Assembly: GCA_023248785.1 (NCBI GenBank)
Contig: JAHFDX010000089.1
Coordinates: 1 to 10,185 of the forward strand
Origin: Myxococcales bacterium
GTDB taxonomy: Bacteria; Myxococcota_A; Polyangia; Polyangiales; Polyangiaceae
Reading direction: 5' to 3'
Length of the DNA: 10,185 bases
Shown piece by piece: positions 6,716 to 10,185 of this stretch (its first letter is position 1; every line of letters begins with the position of its first letter). A model generated the notes under the pieces. It had not been told where the DNA came from, made no database searches, and saw only the letters and a program-made list of their open reading frames with translations. A program made the position numbers and the translations under genes.

Positions 6716-8188
6716 AGAAAAAATTGTCTATGGGCGTCCCTCACCGCCACGGCGTTCTTCGCGTGGGGACCTAACGCGTTCGCCTTTGCCGAGGACATCT
6801 GCTTCCCGAAGGCCGGCGGTGCGCCGCAAAACTGCACGGCGTTGCCGGATGTGTGTAAGCCGGTGGGCTCCTCGAATCCTGCGTGTCGCGCGGCTGCGGC
6901 CGCTCTGCTTGGGACCGAGGGACTCAATCCAAACCCAGGCGCGCGTAGCATGATCCACGCAGACGCGACCTACCTAATCGCGCAGGCGGTCGGCTTCTCG
7001 AAAGACGATGCCTATTGGATTACCGCTTACGACGAGCTCTGTGACTACGGTTCGTTCGAGCCGTACGACATGCAAGGCAACGCAGTTGGCGACGGTTCGC
7101 TCAAGACCGTTGAGATGGACGGTTTTCTACGCACCAACTTCCAGGCCGGCGGCACATTCTTCCACTATATCTCGATTTACAATGGAGGTTCGGGATCGCC
7201 TCCGTCCAACATCGACGGACTGCACCCCGATCTTCAATCGCCAATGACTGAGTTCTTCCTCGTTCACCTCCGCAACTGGGCGATGGCGACGCGTCAGGCA
7301 ACCTGTACGGCGGGTCTTACGGTGCGAAGTGACGCCGGTGATTACGGCACCGGGAGCTCGTGCTTCACGGCCACCTATGGCGGTCAAGCGCTGATCCACT
7401 GGTCAAGCGCGGTCATCGGTCCGATCTCCGCGCCAGTCGACAATTACACCGGAGTTCAAGTGATCCGCGGCGCTGACAGCGGCAGTCCTGCGTTGTCACC
7501 GCAATTCGATTCCGTCGTTGGTGTGGATGGGACGCGCGCAAAGAACGCCCGGCTCGGAATCTACATTCATTCACTTGCCGACCGAATCTCGCACCATGCC
7601 TGCACTGATAGTGCGGCGATGGCGGGTCCGACCAAGGGAAAATGGACTGAAGAGTGGACGGACAACAATTGCGACCAGGGATACCATGCCCTTTTTCACA
7701 TGTGGGAAACGGGTGTCGACTTCACGTTGGTGCCGAGCACAAATCGCACGACCGAAGCCACGCTAAACATCATCTACGACGAGCTCTCGGTGTTCGCCCA
7801 GATGCGAGGCGTACTCAAGTCCGACGCGAGCGCGAAGAAAGCTGCTCTTGTTTCGGCCATGTTGAAGGCGCTTCAGACATCGGCTGCTGACGCGCGCATC
7901 CGTGATTTCGCGAAGGTATCTTGCGACAATGGCTACGCTTCATTTCCAGGCGCACCCGTGTGCACCGTTGCCGCAGATGCGGGAACCGGTAACGATGCAA
8001 GTCTAGCAGACGGGGGCGTCACCGATGATGGAGGCTTACAAGGCTTACCGGGACCCCCAGGCGGTGGCTCTTGCGATATCGCAGACGGCGGAAGCAACAG
8101 GGCTTCGATTGTCGGTGTGGCCGGATGCGTGGTGGCGATCGCTGCCTTCATGGATCGTCGCAGGCGTCGGTCGTTGTCACGATCCTAG
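6698..8188 (+). CDS. Exported MYXO-CTERM-anchored protein with a His-rich presumed metal site (phospholipase C / DUF6765-like)
   Basis: Seen, in 496 residues: a signal peptide (hydrophobic SLTATAFFAW, AFAFA near residue 31). A helical region has H87-ADATYLIAQAVGFSKDDA and an acidic AYDELCD. FFHY (H156) follows. H291-SLAD295-RISH299-H300 has the H-x3-D-x3-H spacing. H330-ALFH334-MWE337 comes next. From about 425 there is a DAG/DGG-rich linker, then GGGSC (C459), a hydrophobic segment at about 469-484, and RRRRR at 487-491. Known: the tail fits the MYXO-CTERM sorting signal, in which the Cys is processed and the protein is fixed to the outer-membrane surface. The ATYL-A-GFS-DDA and H-x3-D-x3-H patterns resemble zinc-dependent phospholipase C-fold and DUF6765-type proteins. 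Inference: a surface-anchored metalloenzyme or metal-stabilised protein with unknown substrate. Mature cysteines are numerous, fitting an extracytoplasmic site. TGA lies two codons before the ATG, so 6698 is the earliest ATG/GTG/TTG start; there is no clear Shine-Dalgarno. Confidence 0.85.
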   Translation: MRIGLSRKNCLWASLTATAFFAWGPNAFAFAEDICFPKAGGAPQNCTALPDVCKPVGSSNPACRAAAAALLGTEGLNPNPGARSMIHADATYLIAQAVGFSKDDAYWITAYDELCDYGSFEPYDMQGNAVGDGSLKTVEMDGFLRTNFQAGGTFFHYISIYNGGSGSPPSNIDGLHPDLQSPMTEFFLVHLRNWAMATRQATCTAGLTVRSDAGDYGTGSSCFTATYGGQALIHWSSAVIGPISAPVDNYTGVQVIRGADSGSPALSPQFDSVVGVDGTRAKNARLGIYIHSLADRISHHACTDSAAMAGPTKGKWTEEWTDNNCDQGYHALFHMWETGVDFTLVPSTNRTTEATLNIIYDELSVFAQMRGVLKSDASAKKAALVSAMLKALQTSAADARIRDFAKVSCDNGYASFPGAPVCTVAADAGTGNDASLADGGVTDDGGLQGLPGPPGGGSCDIADGGSNRASIVGVAGCVVAIAAFMDRRRRRSLSRS

Positions 8189-8189
8189 C

Positions 8190-8210
8190 GAGTTTGGATT
8201 TCCTACTCTC
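8190..8210 (+). repeat. 21-bp intergenic repeat, copy 1
   Basis: Starts two bases after the stop codon of the MYXO-CTERM gene. It matches the segment 9116-9136 in the same orientation at 18 of 21 positions, with differences at positions 5, 13 and 21. The shared core includes TGGATTT and CTACTCT. The similarity does not extend on either side. Confidence 0.5.
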
Positions 8211-8279
8211 CGGTGGGTTGCCGGTTCTTCTGGACATCAGCGCCGTGAGAATCTAGCGAGTCGCCGCTATGCTCCCGCC

Positions 8280-8622
8280 ATGTTTGTAGACACAGCTACG
8301 CCTTGCGCATCGAACGTGCCGAACCCCCCATGACGAGGGATGTGGCGAATGCACTCGCGGGGGGGCAGCGAGCATGCGCGTGCACGACGGTATGGCCATC
8401 CTGACCGGGTCGACCACCCTACCGGCCCATCCACGCCATGGGGTTCAAGCGGCACTCATATCCAAGCGTCTAGAAGATGCCCACGCAAGCGATGCGGAGC
8501 TGGCAGTCATCACCACCACACCCGGTACGCAGTCTCAAGCGAATGGGATGAAGTTTGGTTTCGAATTGATCGATGCCCGAGCCATACTCGTCTTTGGGCG
8601 ACTCCTCGGGGAAGTGCGTTGA
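8280..8622 (+). pseudogene. Decayed GNAT family N-acetyltransferase
   Basis: Seen: the last frame (about 8359-8622) reads GGAASMRVHDGMAILTG, TLPAHPRHGVQAAL, ELAVITTTPGTQSQAN and FGFELIDARAILV. This is the C-terminal acetyl-CoA-binding part of a GNAT acetyltransferase. Upstream, the typical N-terminus of such proteins appears in two other frames: MFVDTA from ATG 8280, then ALRIERAEPPMTRDVANAL at about 8300-8356. Relatives are about 250-280 residues as I recall; here the two ends are almost fused, so roughly 150 residues of the middle are gone. The frame switches at about 8297-8300 and again near the G run at 8359-8365. The first Arg of the acetyl-CoA loop (usual R-R-x-G) is replaced by Pro. 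Inference: a non-functional remnant. The 82-codon frame from ATG 8374 could in principle still be translated but would lack most of the fold. Confidence 0.7.
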
Positions 8623-8741
8623 TGCCGGTACGTGGAGCCTCCTGCATCATCAGGTTGAGCGCAGGATCTTCGAGATCGAATCAATGTGGGCCATGATTTT
8701 TGAGCTCTCCGCGCACAGCCAAGGTACGCTCGACTCTCGTT

Positions 8742-8747
8742 GGAGAG
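8742..8747 (+). promoter_or_regulatory. Ribosome binding site deciding the lipoprotein start
   Basis: GGAGAG seven bases before ATG 8755. It favours that ATG over the in-frame TTG at 8740, which overlaps this site and would put extra charged residues before the signal peptide. Confidence 0.6.
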
Positions 8748-8754
8748 ACTACAC

Positions 8755-9090
8755 ATGCTGATTCGCAAGAGAATGTTCGCATCTGTTTTGGTAATCACCC
8801 TTGGAATGCTCGCGTGTTCCAAAACGGCAAAGTTCGAACGAACGCTCAAAGGTGCCTTGCCGTCACAATGCGCGGACGTGAAGGTAAATGACGTTGGCGT
8901 ATTCGTTAGCTGCACGGGATACAGCGAGGGCGAGAAAGCTCGGCTCGTGTTGACGACGTATTGCAGCGATTTGCAACAGCTGAACGCCTCCGGCACCCAA
9001 GTGAGCATTGAATCGTTCGAGGCGGGCAAGCCGATGAAGCGTTTGGAGATGGACAACGCGAACAGCAAGTGCGCGTTTGTTGAGAAGTAA
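8755..9090 (+). CDS. Small lipoprotein of unknown function
   Basis: Family not recognised. Seen: 111 residues from ATG 8755. A short basic N-terminus (MLIRKRM) is followed by a hydrophobic run and a lipobox-like GMLAC with Cys21, the expected lipid-modified residue after signal peptidase II cleavage. The mature part, about 90 residues, is followed by four more cysteines (C39, C53, C70, C106), enough for two disulfides. The pattern of short beta-prone segments (VKVNDVGVFVSCTGY, KARLVLTTYC, TQVSIESF) suggests a small all-beta or mixed domain. Residue 22 is Ser, so the protein would be expected to go to the outer membrane under the usual +2 rule, though that rule is not proven in this group. Context: 132 bases downstream of the GNAT remnant and convergent with the exported-protein gene ending at 9164. 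Confidence 0.75.
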   Translation: MLIRKRMFASVLVITLGMLACSKTAKFERTLKGALPSQCADVKVNDVGVFVSCTGYSEGEKARLVLTTYCSDLQQLNASGTQVSIESFEAGKPMKRLEMDNANSKCAFVEK

Positions 9091-9115
9091 AGTGAACTTC
9101 GCGGGTTCGCCAGGT

Positions 9116-9136
9116 GAGTCTGGATTTTCTACTCTG
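9116..9136 (+). repeat. 21-bp intergenic repeat, copy 2
   Basis: Second copy of the element at 8190-8210, with 18 of 21 positions identical and the same orientation. It lies 25 bases after the lipoprotein stop codon in the 73-base convergent gap. No clear stem-loop or T tract makes it an intrinsic terminator. Confidence 0.5.
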
Positions 9137-9163
9137 GCTCCCGCCCTATCTCTCCGCTCGCGC

Positions 9164-9901
9164 CTACGGCCACTCCTTCTTGCAGTCACCTGGATTCTCG
9201 GCAGTGGCACCACTCGAGCGCCATTCGATGCACGCAGGTTTGTCGTATGAAATTCGCAGTTGGCCTTCGAAGGTTCGCACCATCGATTCAGGTTCGAGCA
9301 CTGCGATAAACACCATATTTTTGACGAAGACGTTGGTTTCGCGCGCGGTCCACCAAGCGGCGTCACGCCGCGTACTCTCGTATCGGCCCGGAAACCGCCC
9401 TGATCGATTGTAATCGGAGACGGTGCGAATAATGTCCGTACCGTCGGAGTTCTTCGCGCTAACGATCTTGTAATACCCCGCGGTGGAATAATCTCGGACG
9501 GGGGTGGGCTGGTCCTTCGGCGTTGCGATTTCATCCCACGCATAGCCACACAGATGGACCGTAAATCCGAGTGTGCTCGAGTTGCTACGGGCAAGTCGAA
9601 CGATGGGCTCATGCGCGTCCTGACGAAGATACGGGTGGACCCAGCTGTAGGCCAACGCTGCCCCAAGATTCGTTGGCCCAACGTACAGACTCACGTTCGT
9701 TCCCAACGAAGCGCCCTTCGCCTCGATCGCACCGCTTCGAACAATGGGCAGGTGGTTGAATTTCTTGGCGTAGAACTGATTAAACCAATACTTGTATGCT
9801 GCAAATTTTATTTCTGCGCTATTGCAACTGTACTTCGCGGCGTGGGCCGTTGCCGCGAACGACGTGAACAAGAGCATCCCGAACACTACCCCTCGTCGCA
9901 T
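9164..9901 (-). CDS. Exported protein of unknown function
   Basis: Family not recognised. Seen: 245 residues with a clear signal peptide (MRRGVVFGMLLFTSFAATAHA, cleavage expected after AHA at residue 21). The mature protein of about 224 residues has four cysteines (C26, C118, C224, C240), consistent with two disulfides. It is rich in aromatic residues near the N-terminus (AAYKYWFNQFYAKKF) and has no further membrane segment, so it should be soluble in the periplasm or secreted. No catalytic motif is evident. Start: ATG at 9901 has a good GGAGAGAGG six bases upstream on the minus strand. The gene converges on the lipoprotein gene. A long plus-strand frame (9554-9985) and a minus frame (8863-9681) overlap it, but neither has a signal peptide or recognisable motif, and I treat them as shadows. 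Confidence 0.82.
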   Translation of the reverse strand: MRRGVVFGMLLFTSFAATAHAAKYSCNSAEIKFAAYKYWFNQFYAKKFNHLPIVRSGAIEAKGASLGTNVSLYVGPTNLGAALAYSWVHPYLRQDAHEPIVRLARSNSSTLGFTVHLCGYAWDEIATPKDQPTPVRDYSTAGYYKIVSAKNSDGTDIIRTVSDYNRSGRFPGRYESTRRDAAWWTARETNVFVKNMVFIAVLEPESMVRTFEGQLRISYDKPACIEWRSSGATAENPGDCKKEWP

Positions 9902-9907
9902 GATGTA

Positions 9908-9916
9908 CCTCTCTCC
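9908..9916 (-). promoter_or_regulatory. Ribosome binding site for the minus-strand exported protein
   Basis: Reads GGAGAGAGG on the minus strand, six bases before ATG 9901. This is the strongest Shine-Dalgarno in the window and fixes that start. Confidence 0.65.
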
Positions 9917-9949
9917 GTCGCAGGTTCCCTGCTCTCTACTAGGGACGGC

Positions 9950-9955
9950 ATTCTA
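9950..9955 (-). promoter_or_regulatory. Candidate -10 box for the minus-strand exported protein
   Basis: Reads TAGAAT on the minus strand, five of six to consensus, about 48 bases before the start codon. No good -35 is visible. A TCCCT/AGGGA inverted repeat with a ten-base loop (9926-9945) lies just downstream, inside the expected leader. Confidence 0.22.
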
Positions 9956-10185
9956 GACGCGAACATTCATCCCTTCGCGGAATGATTCGGCCGGAACAAG
10001 CCCAAGTGCCCATTTGTTTCGCCATATGGCACCACATAGCGGCCATGGCGCGCACATCTCCGACCAGCCATCGTGGACAACGGAAGAGGTGGCCATGTGC
10101 AACGCGCGCCACTCGACTGGACAGGCACGCCATTCCAACGCGGGGCGATTGCCCCAGGCTCCACGTCCCTCAGAGTGAACGACAT
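9956..10185. other. Terminal region with no assigned gene
   Basis: Several overlapping frames are open here, including a minus-strand frame from ATG 10185 to 9967 and a plus-strand frame from ATG 9982 to the window edge. None shows a signal peptide, domain motif or Shine-Dalgarno that I can support. It may be intergenic or the decayed edge of a gene beyond the window. Confidence 0.4.

Noticed and set aside
8535..9068. Minus-strand frame of 177 codons
   Set aside because: It overlaps the GNAT remnant and the lipoprotein gene, which has a better start, a ribosome site and a lipobox. No motif was seen in it.
8863..9681. Minus-strand frame of 272 codons
   Set aside because: It overlaps both the lipoprotein gene and the 9164-9901 gene, which have clear export signals. 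Its composition is Arg/Ser-rich, as in out-of-frame reading.
9554..9985. Plus-strand frame of 143 codons
   Set aside because: It is antisense to the exported protein with a strong ribosome site and signal peptide, and has no domain signal of its own.

Overview
The window looks like a chromosomal stretch from a myxobacterium (Myxococcota). The best evidence is a secreted protein at 6698-8188. It ends in a Gly/Cys motif, one hydrophobic segment and an Arg cluster, which is the MYXO-CTERM type of sorting tail, preceded by the Asp/Ala/Gly-rich linker common in that group. Moderately high GC, many extracytoplasmic proteins and a fused acyl-CoA mutase fit this. No RNA gene, CRISPR array, insertion sequence or prophage was recognised.

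Left part (1-2596, minus strand): most of icmF, the fused cobalamin- and GTP-dependent isobutyryl-CoA mutase, whose C-terminus lies beyond the window edge. Its visible substrate-pocket residues are the isobutyryl/butyryl type (Phe, Gln) and not the methylmalonyl type (Tyr, Arg). Across a 93-bp divergent gap lies a plus-strand TonB-dependent outer-membrane receptor (2690-4651) with a BtuB-like C-terminus. It is followed by a cytoplasmic patatin-like phospholipase (4733-5968).

Right part (6250-10185): a run of small exported proteins of unknown role. They are a 120-residue protein with mirror-symmetric cysteines (6250-6612), the MYXO-CTERM protein with a histidine-rich presumed zinc site (6698-8188), a small lipoprotein (8755-9090), and a convergent minus-strand exported protein (9164-9901). 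Between the second and third is a decayed GNAT acetyltransferase (about 8280-8622) with frame changes and a large internal deletion.

The genes do not form one pathway. The only metabolic link suggested is cobalamin: a B12-dependent mutase beside a receptor that may import B12, and this is inference. The least explained signals are the palindromic cysteine layout, a near-identical 21-bp element after two stop codons, a CCTACTC heptamer that I found on the plus strand only just after stop codons, and -10-like boxes almost touching two start codons that lack Shine-Dalgarno sequences.
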